From Sulfuritalea sp. (lineage in GTDB: Bacteria; Pseudomonadota; Gammaproteobacteria; Burkholderiales; Rhodocyclaceae), in NCBI GenBank assembly GCA_023229545.1, contig JALNZB010000036.1, positions 1-34,565 of the forward strand: a stretch of DNA of 34,565 nucleotides, given 5' to 3'. Below are positions 24,838 through 32,735 of this stretch, piece after piece. Position 1 is the stretch's first letter. Every line of letters starts with the position of its first letter. Under the pieces are notes generated by a model, which was not told where the DNA came from, made no database searches, and was given only the letters and a program-made list of their open reading frames with translations. The position numbers and the translations under genes are program-made.

Positions 24838-25556
24838 GATGGCGTCCTTTTCACGGCGGAGCCGATCCAGAGCACAACTGCGGCGACGGCGAAGCCGAAC
24901 CACTGCACGGCGTAGCTCAAATTGCGTGTGGCACCCGCGTCGGCGCGCGGCCAATCGCGCGCGAATCCGCCGCCTGCGCTTTGCGGCGACAGGCGGACCA
25001 CCGCCGGTTGCAGTCGCATGCCGGTCAGTGCCTGGAAGCGGTCGAGGTCGAGGTGCTGCCAGACGGGTTCCCAGCCTTCGCCGGGGCGGGCGAGGGAGAA
25101 GGTCCATGGCGGCGGGACGACGGCGATTCCGTCCACGGCGACGATTCCCTCCGGCGTCGCGACGACCGGCAACTGCCGCCGGTCGGCTGGCGCAGGAACC
25201 CAGCCGCGATTTACCAGTACCGTCATGTCGCTGCCGGCCAGACGCAGCGGCGTGATGACCTCGTAGCCGGCCTGTCCGTGCCGGACACGGTTATCCAGAA
25301 AGAACTGGCGGTTCGGCTGGTAGTGGCCCGCAGCCGTGACATGCCGTTCGCGCAAAGACTCAGCATCGACGATCACGGCTGGCAGAACGATGGCCGGCAT
25401 TTCCATGCGCGCCTCCAGCAGGCGCTCGGCGGCTTCGCGCTCATGGGCGCGGTCGAGTTGCCAGAGGCCGAGGCCGATCAGGCAGGGCAGCGCCACAGTC
25501 AGCAGCAGCGTGGCACGGGGCTGCGGGTGGAAGCAAAAGGCCGCCGTGGCAATCAT
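24834..25556 (-). CDS. SURF1-family cytochrome oxidase assembly protein
   Basis: SURF1 proteins help insert heme A into subunit I. The 240-residue product has an N-terminal membrane helix (ATLLLTVALPCLIGLGLWQL) followed by DRAHERE, the family start. The periplasmic domain includes FFLDNRVRHGQAGYEVITPL and TVLVNRGWVPA. The C-terminal helix begins LSYAVQWFGFAVAAVVLWIG. The frame is open to 25844, but those codons are antisense to the small DUF2909 gene and look unnatural, so I use ATG 25556 with GGCGGGAA upstream. It begins the overlapping surf1-ctaB-ctaA-coxB chain and diverges from DUF2909. Confidence 0.93.
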   Translation of the reverse strand: MIATAAFCFHPQPRATLLLTVALPCLIGLGLWQLDRAHEREAAERLLEARMEMPAIVLPAVIVDAESLRERHVTAAGHYQPNRQFFLDNRVRHGQAGYEVITPLRLAGSDMTVLVNRGWVPAPADRRQLPVVATPEGIVAVDGIAVVPPPWTFSLARPGEGWEPVWQHLDLDRFQALTGMRLQPAVVRLSPQSAGGGFARDWPRADAGATRNLSYAVQWFGFAVAAVVLWIGSAVKRTPS

Positions 25557-25567
25557 GAAAATTCCCG

Positions 25568-25578
25568 CCCATAATGGG
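25568..25578. promoter_or_regulatory. Palindromic promoter element between surf1 and DUF2909
   Basis: CCCATAATGGG is an 11-bp palindrome in the 51-bp gap between these divergent genes. It includes CATAAT (25570-25575), a possible -10 for DUF2909 on the + strand, with TGGCAA 17 bp before it. It could serve both directions. Confidence 0.4.
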
Positions 25579-25607
25579 AGCGTCCATTTCTTGCGAGGAG
25601 CAACGCC

Positions 25608-25805
25608 GTGGTGATCAAGACCCTGGTCGTGCTGATGCTGCTGGCGGTGATCGCCAGTCTGTTTTCCGGGCTGTTCTTCATGCTGCGGCAAGGTGGCGGC
25701 GGCAAGCGCACCGTGCAGGCGCTGACGCTGCGCATCGTCCTTTCCGTGGGCTTGTTCATCCTCCTCATGATTGGTTTCCAGACAGGCCTTTGGGGTTCGC
25801 GCTGA
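25608..25805 (+). CDS. Small twin-transmembrane protein (DUF2909)
   Basis: The 65-residue protein consists of two hydrophobic helices (VIKTLVVLMLLAVIASLFSG and about residues 39-59) joined by a Gly/Lys loop (RQGGGGKR). This is the pattern of DUF2909 twin-TM proteins found with cytochrome oxidase genes in Betaproteobacteria. The start is GTG at 25608 with GAGGAG 7 bases upstream. Oddly, it is read opposite to all other oxidase genes here: it diverges from surf1, and its last 41 bp overlap the 3' end of ctaG tail to tail. Its role in oxidase assembly is presumed from context only. Confidence 0.85.
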   Translation: MVIKTLVVLMLLAVIASLFSGLFFMLRQGGGGKRTVQALTLRIVLSVGLFILLMIGFQTGLWGSR

Positions 25806-26424
25806 CGGCGGCGACGCGGACGGTCGACAGCGGAAAGAAGGCATAGGCCAGTGTCAATTCGCTGACCTCCGGGTCCATGTCTGATCGAATGGCGAAAGCC
25901 ACCGCCATCCGGCGTTCTTCAAACGGCGCCATGGTCTGGTGGGCGAAGCAGAAGCACTCGATCTTGTGCACGTGGCGGGCTGCCTGGCCGGGGGTTACGC
26001 CGGGGATCGCCTGGCCCGTCACGGACCTACCGCTCAGATTGCGCACCGAGTACTCGACGACCTGAAATTCGCCAGGATGAACCGTCAAGGATCGGGTAAG
26101 GGAGCGCACCTCCCAAGGCAGCCCGGGCATAACCGTGCCGATGAACTGCACCGTCACAACGCGGCTGCGGTCAATACGATTGTCAGTCTGGCGACCGCCA
26201 AGATTGAACCCGCCGATTTGGAAACCATCGTTCGCCGCCACGCGCCCGTTGAGGCCGGCGGCTTGGCAAAGCACGTCGTAGAGCGGCACCAGCGCCAGGG
26301 TGAAGACGACAGAAGCAGTTGCGACCAGCAACAGCCGCAGCACCACGCTGCGGTGGGCGACGACGGGCACCTGGCGACAGGAAGGAGCGGGCTTCCGAAC
26401 CGAGCCTCTGGCTTCCAATAGCAT
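25765..26424 (-). CDS. ctaG: Cytochrome c oxidase copper-assembly protein CtaG/Cox11
   Basis: CtaG delivers copper to the CuB site of subunit I. The 219-residue product has one N-terminal membrane helix (VVLRLLLVATASVVFTLALV), then PLYDVLCQAAGLNGR, the family signature. The copper-binding motif is HKIECFCFAHQTMAPFE (CxC), followed by a cupredoxin-like fold with DPEVSELTLAYAFF. ATG 26424 has a strong GGAGGAGA ribosome site. It has its own promoter region and is separated from the other assembly genes by the oppositely oriented DUF2909. Confidence 0.95.
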   Translation of the reverse strand: MLLEARGSVRKPAPSCRQVPVVAHRSVVLRLLLVATASVVFTLALVPLYDVLCQAAGLNGRVAANDGFQIGGFNLGGRQTDNRIDRSRVVTVQFIGTVMPGLPWEVRSLTRSLTVHPGEFQVVEYSVRNLSGRSVTGQAIPGVTPGQAARHVHKIECFCFAHQTMAPFEERRMAVAFAIRSDMDPEVSELTLAYAFFPLSTVRVAAVSANPKGLSGNQS

Positions 26425-26483
26425 CGCCGCTCTCCTCCCTGGAACGGGAATCCCCAGACCGCCGGATACCCGACAACCGTTGT

Positions 26484-26515
26484 ATGGTATTAACCATTAT
26501 TGTCGACAATGTAAA
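26484..26515 (-). promoter_or_regulatory. Candidate ctaG promoter with overlapping palindromes
   Basis: On the minus strand TTTACA (26515-26510) is followed after 17 bases by TAATAC (26492-26487), about 63 bp upstream of the ctaG ATG. Two perfect inverted repeats overlap it: ATTGTCGACAAT (26499-26510) and ATGGT-ATTA-ACCAT (26484-26497). A third short one, ACAAC-C-GTTGT, lies just downstream. These suggest operator sites. The surrounding 214-bp gap (26425-26638) is AT-richer than its flanks and holds no gene I can see. Confidence 0.45.
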
Positions 26516-26638
26516 AAGGTCAAGGGGGATATTCACGACAGTGTGCGCCGACGTGCAGGGCCGACCACGGGTTCCGAACGGTAGCCGACGCTCGCAGACG
26601 CGCAGCGCGGGCCGGCGGTTCAAGCTATCGGCGCTGGT

Positions 26639-29149
26639 TTACTGTGCCGCTCTCAGGGCCGGCAGCGCCGACTGGCGCAGCATCGACGAGGCGCCCAGCC
26701 AGCCAGCGACGACGACCAGCACGGTGCCGACGAGAAGGCCGATGAGCCACAATGCCGGCTGCGGCAGGTAATCGAGGTGAAAGGCGAAGCGCGCCAAACC
26801 CCAGCCGATGAGGCTGGCGGCGATGCCGGCAAGCAGGCCGGCCAGCGCCCCGAGCGCGGCGAATTCGGCCAGCAGCGCAGTGGAAAGTTGCCTGTTCCTG
26901 GCGCCGAGGGCGCGCAGCACGGCCAGTTCGTGGCGGCGCTCGTCGCCGCTGGCTTGCAGCGCCGCGTAGAGCACCGCTAGGCCGGCCAGCACGGCGAAGC
27001 CGAACACCAGTTGCACGGCGCGCGCCACTTGGTCGATGGTCGCATGCAGTTGCCGGACCAAGGCGGCGACATCGATCACCGTCAGGTTGGGGAAGGCTCG
27101 CACCAGCTCGGGTATGACGCTGGCCCTGTCGGACGGCAGATGAAAACTGGTGATGTAGCTCGCCGGGAAATTGTCCAGCACGCCAGGCGGCGCCATGACA
27201 AAGAAATTGACGCGCATCGAATCCCAGTCGAGTTTGCGCAGACTGGTAATCGTCGCCTCGACCCGGTTGCCGGCGATGTCGTAGGCCAGGCGATCACCCA
27301 GTTTGAGGTTCAGCGTCTCGGCCAGGCCTTGCTCGACGGAAAACTCTGCGGCTGGCGTGACGCCGTGCCAGCGCCCGCCGCTGATCGTGTTGCCGGCGGG
27401 AAGCGTGGCCGACCACGACAGGTTGAATTCCCGATCGATCAGGCGCTGGGCACGATCATCGGCATAGCTCTCCGGCCCGATCGCATTGTCATTGATCCGC
27501 ACCAGGCGGCCTCGCACCATCGGCTCCAGCTCCGGCGCAGGCAGCCCGCGCGCCTTGAAGAAGTCGGCGATGGCGACACGCTGATCGGGCTGGATATTGA
27601 TCGCAAATCGATTCGGCGCGTCGGTGGGCACGCGCGCCTGCCAGTTGTCGAGCAAATCGCCGCGCGCCACAGTGAGCAGCAGCAGGGCGGTGAGGCCCAG
27701 CGCCAGCGCCACTGCCTGCACCAGCGTCGCCGCCAGCCGCCGCCGCAGATTGACCAGCCCGTGACGCCAGCCATAACCGCCACCGACAGGCCGCAGACGA
27801 CTCAAGGCGGCAAGCAGCAGGCGCGCCATGCCGGCGAAGAAGCCGAGCGCGATGACGAAACCGCCCAGCACGATCAGCCCCAGGCGCAGTTCTCCCGCCA
27901 TCCACAGCATCAGCGCCGCCAGCACCAGCGCGCCCAGCAGATACGCGCCGACGGAGGCGGACAGTGAGGAAAATTCGGACGCGCTCCATTCGCGCCGCAG
28001 CACGCGGATGGTCGGCACGCGCCGCAAGCGCAGCAGTGGTGGCAGGGCGAAGCCGACGATCAGCGTGATGCCCACCAGCAGCCCGTGCAGCCAGGGCAGC
28101 AGCGAGGGCGCCGGCAGTTTTGTCGTCAGCAAACCGGCGAGCAAAGTTTGCAGCGCTACCTGCACGGCATAGCCCAGCAGGCAACCCGCCAGCGTCGCCG
28201 CCAGGCCGAAGAGGAGGAATTCGCCGCCGTGAATCAGCAGCAGTTGCCGGCCCGAGGCGCCCATGCAGCGCATCACCGCGCAGCCGTCGAGATGCCGCCG
28301 CATGTAACGTTCGGCGGCCAGCGCCACGGCCACGGCGGCCAGAATCACGGCCAGCAGCGCGGCCAGACGCAGGAAGCGCTGCGCCCGTTCCGTCACGTTG
28401 CGAATCTCGGGCCGCGCGTTATCCAGGCTTTCGATTCTTTCGCCGCGACCCAACTGCGTCTTGGCCCAGACTTCAAAAGCCGCCACCACCGCCGCTTCAC
28501 CGGCCAGATGGAGGCGATAGCGCACCCGGCTGCCGTTCTGGATCAGGCCGGTCGCCGGCAAGTCGGCCAGGTTGATCATCAGGCGCGGCGCCAAGGCAAA
28601 CACGTTCATGCCGCGATCCGGTTCCTGGGTCAGCACCGGGCCGCTGGCCACCGCGATTTTTCCGAGCGCCAGCGAGGTGCCGGCGGCGAGACTCAAGGTC
28701 GTCGCCAGGCGCTCGTCGGGCCAGGCTTCGCCGGCTTGCGGCACGCGCGGATTGACGTCATCGGCGGCGTTGAGTACCGACGCGGTGCGCAAGGCGCCAC
28801 GCAGGGGATAGCCGGTCGACACCGCCTTGATTTCGGCGAGCACGGCGGCATCGCCCAGGCTCACCATGCTCGGGAAGGTGATGCTCTCGGCCTGCCGCAG
28901 TCCGCGTGCCGCCGCCTCCTGCCGAAATTTGTTCGACCACGGATGATCGGCGGTCAGCAGCAGATCGCCGCCGAGCAATTTGTGCGATTCCAGCTTCAGC
29001 GCCTGCTCGACGCGGTCGGTCAGGAAGCCGACGCTGGTCAGAGCGGCGACCGCCAGCACCAGGGCGATGCCCAGCACCGTGAGTTCGCCGGCACGCCAGT
29101 CGCGGGCCAACATGCGCCGGGCCAGTCGCAACGATGAAAAAAAGTTCAC
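26639..29149 (-). CDS. Large FtsX-type ABC transporter permease (YbbP-like)
   Basis: The 836-residue inner-membrane protein starts MNFFSSLRLARRMLARDWRA. It has the layout of YbbP-type permeases: one N-terminal helix, a large periplasmic domain, a block of FtsX helices near residues 260-480, a second periplasmic domain and a final FtsX block. The C-terminal motif is LAVLRALGARNRQLSTALLA. Such permeases normally work with a LolD/YbbA-type ATPase in lipid or lipoprotein export; none is present in this window. The GTG at 29149 overlaps the radA stop codon as GTGA. The frame stays open for 159 more codons into radA, but those have no family match. Confidence 0.9.
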   Translation of the reverse strand: MNFFSSLRLARRMLARDWRAGELTVLGIALVLAVAALTSVGFLTDRVEQALKLESHKLLGGDLLLTADHPWSNKFRQEAAARGLRQAESITFPSMVSLGDAAVLAEIKAVSTGYPLRGALRTASVLNAADDVNPRVPQAGEAWPDERLATTLSLAAGTSLALGKIAVASGPVLTQEPDRGMNVFALAPRLMINLADLPATGLIQNGSRVRYRLHLAGEAAVVAAFEVWAKTQLGRGERIESLDNARPEIRNVTERAQRFLRLAALLAVILAAVAVALAAERYMRRHLDGCAVMRCMGASGRQLLLIHGGEFLLFGLAATLAGCLLGYAVQVALQTLLAGLLTTKLPAPSLLPWLHGLLVGITLIVGFALPPLLRLRRVPTIRVLRREWSASEFSSLSASVGAYLLGALVLAALMLWMAGELRLGLIVLGGFVIALGFFAGMARLLLAALSRLRPVGGGYGWRHGLVNLRRRLAATLVQAVALALGLTALLLLTVARGDLLDNWQARVPTDAPNRFAINIQPDQRVAIADFFKARGLPAPELEPMVRGRLVRINDNAIGPESYADDRAQRLIDREFNLSWSATLPAGNTISGGRWHGVTPAAEFSVEQGLAETLNLKLGDRLAYDIAGNRVEATITSLRKLDWDSMRVNFFVMAPPGVLDNFPASYITSFHLPSDRASVIPELVRAFPNLTVIDVAALVRQLHATIDQVARAVQLVFGFAVLAGLAVLYAALQASGDERRHELAVLRALGARNRQLSTALLAEFAALGALAGLLAGIAASLIGWGLARFAFHLDYLPQPALWLIGLLVGTVLVVVAGWLGASSMLRQSALPALRAAQ

Positions 29150-30513
29150 CACGCCCGCATTTGTTCGATGGCCTGCTCGATGCGGTCCAGCGCAATGACC
29201 TCGATGCCTTTGAGGGCCTGCCGCGGCGCATTCGCCTTGGGCACGATGGCGTGGCTGAAGCCGAGCTTGGCGGCCTCCTTCAACCGTTCCTGGCCGCGCG
29301 GCGCGGGGCGGATTTCGCCGGCCAGGCCGACTTCGCCGAAGACCACCAGCTTGCCCGGCAGCGGCTTGTTGCGCAATGATGAAACGATGGCCAGCAACAC
29401 CGCCAGATCGGCCGCCGGCTCGGCGATCTTGACGCCGCCGACGGCATTGACGAACACGTCCTGATCGGCGCAGACAATGCCGCCATGACGATGCAATACC
29501 GCCAGCAACATGGCCAGGCGATTCTGTTCGAGGCCGACCGTGAGCCGGCGCGGATTGGGCATCTGCGAGCCGTCGACCAACGCCTGTATCTCCACCAGCA
29601 GGGGCCGCGTGCCTTCCTGGGTGCACAGCACGCAGGAACCGGCGACATCGAGCGAATGCTGCGAGAGGAACAGCGCCGACGGATTGGCGACGCCGCGCAG
29701 CCCTTTCTCGGTCATGGCGAACACGCCCAGCTCATTGACGGCGCCGAAGCGGTTCTTCACCGCGCGCACCAGGCGAAAGCTGGAATGCGTATCGCCCTCG
29801 AAATAGAGCACGGTATCGACCATGTGCTCCAGCACGCGCGGACCGGCCAGGCTGCCTTCCTTGGTGACATGGCCGACGAGAATCACGCAGGTGCCGCTTT
29901 GCTTGGCGAAGCGCGTCAGTTGCGCGGCGCATTCGCGCACCTGGGCCACCGAGCCGGGCGCCGATTGCATGGCGTCCGACCACACGGTCTGGATCGAGTC
30001 GATCACCGCCACCGCCGGGCGCAGCTTGACCAGCGTGGCGAGTATTTTTTCCAGATTGATCTCGGCCAGCAACTGCATGCTGCCGACATCGAGCTGCAAA
30101 CGCCGGGCGCGCAAGGCAACCTGTTCGCCGGATTCCTCGCCGGAGACATAGAGCACGTTCTGGTTGGTTTGGGCCAGCCGCGCCAGCGCCTGCAACAGCA
30201 GCGTCGACTTGCCGATGCCGGGGTCGCCGCCGATCAGCACCACACCGCCGGCCACCAGGCCGCCGCCCAGCACGCGGTCGAATTCCTCGACGCCGGTGGG
30301 CTGGCGCGGTTCCTCGCGCGGACGAATCCCGGCCAGCAGTTGCACGCCGTCGGCGCCGCCCAGCGCAGCGAAGTTGCGACCTGCCGGCTGCGCGGTTTCG
30401 ATCACCGCCTCGACCAGGGTGTTCCACTGGCCGCAGCCCGGACACTGCCCCTGCCACTTGGGCGAACTGGCGCCGCACTCGGTGCAGGAATACTGTGTTT
30501 TTGCTTTCGCCAT
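29146..30513 (-). CDS. radA: DNA repair protein RadA
   Basis: RadA (Sms) is a RecA-like hexameric helicase that promotes branch migration during recombination. The 455-residue product has a zinc finger (C10, C13, C24, C27), Walker A GGDPGIGKS at 95-103 and the RadA-specific KNRFG motif in VKNRFGAVNELG. The Lon-like C-terminal domain contains GGVKIAEPAADLAVLLAIVS. It follows alr by 10 bp and overlaps the permease gene by 4 bp, forming an alr-radA-permease run. Confidence 0.97.
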   Translation of the reverse strand: MAKAKTQYSCTECGASSPKWQGQCPGCGQWNTLVEAVIETAQPAGRNFAALGGADGVQLLAGIRPREEPRQPTGVEEFDRVLGGGLVAGGVVLIGGDPGIGKSTLLLQALARLAQTNQNVLYVSGEESGEQVALRARRLQLDVGSMQLLAEINLEKILATLVKLRPAVAVIDSIQTVWSDAMQSAPGSVAQVRECAAQLTRFAKQSGTCVILVGHVTKEGSLAGPRVLEHMVDTVLYFEGDTHSSFRLVRAVKNRFGAVNELGVFAMTEKGLRGVANPSALFLSQHSLDVAGSCVLCTQEGTRPLLVEIQALVDGSQMPNPRRLTVGLEQNRLAMLLAVLHRHGGIVCADQDVFVNAVGGVKIAEPAADLAVLLAIVSSLRNKPLPGKLVVFGEVGLAGEIRPAPRGQERLKEAAKLGFSHAIVPKANAPRQALKGIEVIALDRIEQAIEQMRAW

Positions 30514-30523
30514 CAGATGGCTA

Positions 30524-31615
30524 TCAATTAACTTCGATCACCGGTACGCGCGCGGCGAGGCCACAGAACAACTCGTAGGCCACGGTGCCGGCGGCGGCGG
30601 CCACCTCGTCGGCGGGCAGATGCATGTTGCCCTCGCCACCCCACAGCGTCACCGTATCGCCAACGCCGACTGTTGATGGCAGTCGGCTCAGGTCGATGCA
30701 GATCTTGTCCATCGAGACCCGGCCCAGGGTGCGCGTGCGCTGTCCGGCGACCTGCACCGGCGTGCCGGTGGGCGCGTGACGCGGGTAGCCGTCGCCATAA
30801 CCGCAGGCCACCACGCCGACGCGCATCGATTCATCCGCCACGAAGCTGCTGCCGTAGCCCACGGCAGCGCCCGCCTCAAGTTGGCGCACGGCGATCAACT
30901 CGCTTTCCAGCGTCATCACCGGTCGCAGATCGAGTTCGGCGGCGCTTTGCATGGTGGGGAAGGGCGATGAACCGTAGAGCATGATGCCGGGGCGCACCCA
31001 GTCCCCCAATGCTTCCGGGAAGCGCAGCAAGGCGGCGGAATTGGCCAGCGATACGGGCAGCTTGCGGTCGTCCGCCCTGGCGCGAAAACGCGCCATCTGT
31101 TGACCGATGCCGCGCTCTTCGTCGGCGTCGGCGAAATGCGTCATGAGCGTGACGGATTCCGTGCAATCGGCGGCGTCAAGCCTGGCCAGCGCCACACTGA
31201 AATCATCCTCGTTGAAACCCAGACGGTTCATGCCGGTATTGAGCTTCAGGTAGACCGGCAGGCGCGTCGGCAGACGGGCGTCGACCAGCGCATCGACCTG
31301 CCATATCGTGTGCAGCACGGGGGTCAGTTCAAGCTCGGCGAACAAAGGCAGTTCATCAGCCTGATACGGGCCTTCCAGCATCAGGATCGGCTGCGAAATT
31401 CCCGCATCGCGCAGCGCCATGGCACCTTCCAGTTCCACCAGCGCGAATCCGTCGGTAAGGTCCATCAAGGCACGCGCCGTGGACAACAAGCCATGGCCAT
31501 AGGCATCGGCCTTGACCACGCTCCAAATTCTTGAGCTGCCGGCATGGCACCGCACAATGCTGTGGTTGTGGCGCAGTGCCGACCAGTCCAGTCGTGCGCG
31601 TATCGGTCGCGACAT
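30524..31615 (-). CDS. alr: Alanine racemase
   Basis: Alanine racemase is a cytosolic PLP enzyme that makes D-alanine for peptidoglycan. The 363-residue protein shows the PLP-binding K35 in SVVKADAYGHG, the second catalytic Tyr in AAVGYGSSF and RVSMDKICIDL in the beta-barrel domain. GYGDGYPRH is another family mark. It lies 14 bp after the LysR gene and 10 bp before radA on the same strand. Alr beside lplT and radA is a common betaproteobacterial arrangement. Confidence 0.97.
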   Translation of the reverse strand: MSRPIRARLDWSALRHNHSIVRCHAGSSRIWSVVKADAYGHGLLSTARALMDLTDGFALVELEGAMALRDAGISQPILMLEGPYQADELPLFAELELTPVLHTIWQVDALVDARLPTRLPVYLKLNTGMNRLGFNEDDFSVALARLDAADCTESVTLMTHFADADEERGIGQQMARFRARADDRKLPVSLANSAALLRFPEALGDWVRPGIMLYGSSPFPTMQSAAELDLRPVMTLESELIAVRQLEAGAAVGYGSSFVADESMRVGVVACGYGDGYPRHAPTGTPVQVAGQRTRTLGRVSMDKICIDLSRLPSTVGVGDTVTLWGGEGNMHLPADEVAAAAGTVAYELFCGLAARVPVIEVN

Positions 31616-31629
31616 GCTCCGTTTTATGG

Positions 31630-32535
31630 CTACCCCGTGACCGGGGCACGCAGCCGTACAGAAGCGAATTCGACAAAGGCGGCAACCAGCCGCGAGCGGA
31701 ATTTCTCTTTTGGATAGACCATCGAGAGCGGACGAATCAGGCGCGGCTTGAGCGGTATCGCCACAATGTCGCCCAGCCGTTGTTCCTTGGTCACCGAAAC
31801 GCGCGAAGCGATGGCGAAGCCCAACCCGGTCTCGACGACGCCATTGAGGGAAATCGGGCTGCCAAGTTCCATCACCACATTCATCTGATCGAACGCTATT
31901 CCCGAATTGCGGAAGAATTTCTCGGTGAACTCGCGCGTTCCGGAACCGGGTTCACGCGATATGAATGCATGTCCGAGCAGTTTTTGCGGGGTCAGTTCCT
32001 TGTTCCGCGCCAGCGGAAAGCGCGGATGACATATCACCACCAGTTCATCGTCGCAGCACACCACGCCTTCCAGAGTCGGCTCGTGCGGCAGCGATTCGAT
32101 GAAGCCGATGTCGATGGTGTGCTCCATGACGCGGTGTTCGATCGTCTCCGAATTGCCAACGATAAGATGCGAACGTACGCCGGGATAAGTCGATTTGAAT
32201 TCGCCGAGTATCCCCGGCAGCATGAATTCGGCGATCGTGGTCGAGGCGCCCACCATCAACGATCCACCGATCTCCCCGGTTAATTCTGACAGTCGCACAT
32301 CCATCTCGGACGACAGTCCCAGAATTCTTTCAGCATAGCCGAGCACCACCTCGCCGGCCGGCGTGAGCGCGATACGCCCATGGCCGCGATCAAAAAGCCG
32401 CGTGCTGAAGTGTTCTTCGAGTTGCTTGATCTGAAAAGTCACGGCCGGCTGCGTCATGAACAGCACTTCCGCCGCCTTGGTAAACGACAACTGCTTGGCA
32501 ACCGCATGAAAAACCTGAAGCCGGCGATCAGCCAT
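31630..32535 (-). CDS. LysR-family transcriptional regulator
   Basis: The 301-residue protein has an N-terminal winged helix (RRLQVFHAVAKQLSFTKAAE, then MTQPAVTFQIKQLEEHFSTR) and a type 2 periplasmic-binding-like effector domain (MVGASTTIAEFMLPGILGEF). It resembles the CysL/YeiE/CbbR branch. The ATG at 32535 has a perfect GGAGG 8 bases upstream; the GTG at 32544 falls within that site and is rejected. It diverges from lplT across a 200-bp gap that holds likely binding repeats, and it precedes alr by 14 bp. Its effector and targets are unknown. Confidence 0.94.
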   Translation of the reverse strand: MADRRLQVFHAVAKQLSFTKAAEVLFMTQPAVTFQIKQLEEHFSTRLFDRGHGRIALTPAGEVVLGYAERILGLSSEMDVRLSELTGEIGGSLMVGASTTIAEFMLPGILGEFKSTYPGVRSHLIVGNSETIEHRVMEHTIDIGFIESLPHEPTLEGVVCCDDELVVICHPRFPLARNKELTPQKLLGHAFISREPGSGTREFTEKFFRNSGIAFDQMNVVMELGSPISLNGVVETGLGFAIASRVSVTKEQRLGDIVAIPLKPRLIRPLSMVYPKEKFRSRLVAAFVEFASVRLRAPVTG

Positions 32536-32592
32536 GGATACCACCTCCGATTCGAAGAAATTGCGTAAGGGCGGTATTCAATCACAAAACAC

Positions 32593-32623
32593 ACCTCATG
32601 AACACAATTTATACCTCAAGAAC
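32593..32623. promoter_or_regulatory. Direct repeats in the LysR-lplT gap, possible operator
   Basis: ACCTCATGAAC (32593-32603) and ACCTCAAGAAC (32613-32623) match at 10 of 11 positions and are spaced 20 bp start to start, two helical turns. A TATAAA on the minus strand (32613-32608) lies between them and could be the LysR gene -10, so binding would give autorepression. Confidence 0.4.
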
Positions 32624-32700
32624 TTGCGACAGACGCGGTATTCCCAAGTGAAATTGACTTTGCCGTGCGCCGCGACATCTCCGTTGTGGCGCTTCTTTCG

Positions 32701-32709
32701 TGATATAAA
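32701..32709 (+). promoter_or_regulatory. Extended -10 for lplT
   Basis: TGATATAAA reads as an extended -10 (TG, one base, TATAAA) ending 26 bp before the lplT ATG. There is no clear -35, which extended -10 promoters can lack. Confidence 0.5.
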
Positions 32710-32735
32710 CCCGCAGGCCAAAATACGGTCACTCA

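Noticed and set aside
25557..25844. N-terminal extension of surf1 by 96 codons
   Set aside because: The extra codons are antisense to DUF2909 and give a Gln/His-rich stretch unlike SURF1 proteins.
29150..29626. N-terminal extension of the permease by 159 codons
   Set aside because: It is an out-of-frame reading of the radA 3' end, Arg/Gly-rich with no family match; GTG 29149 overlaps the radA stop codon naturally.
30650..30671. Segment of alr resembling the 22-bp element (19 of 22)
   Set aside because: It lies in coding sequence for a conserved part of alr, and short GCGCCGAC-type words are common in this DNA.
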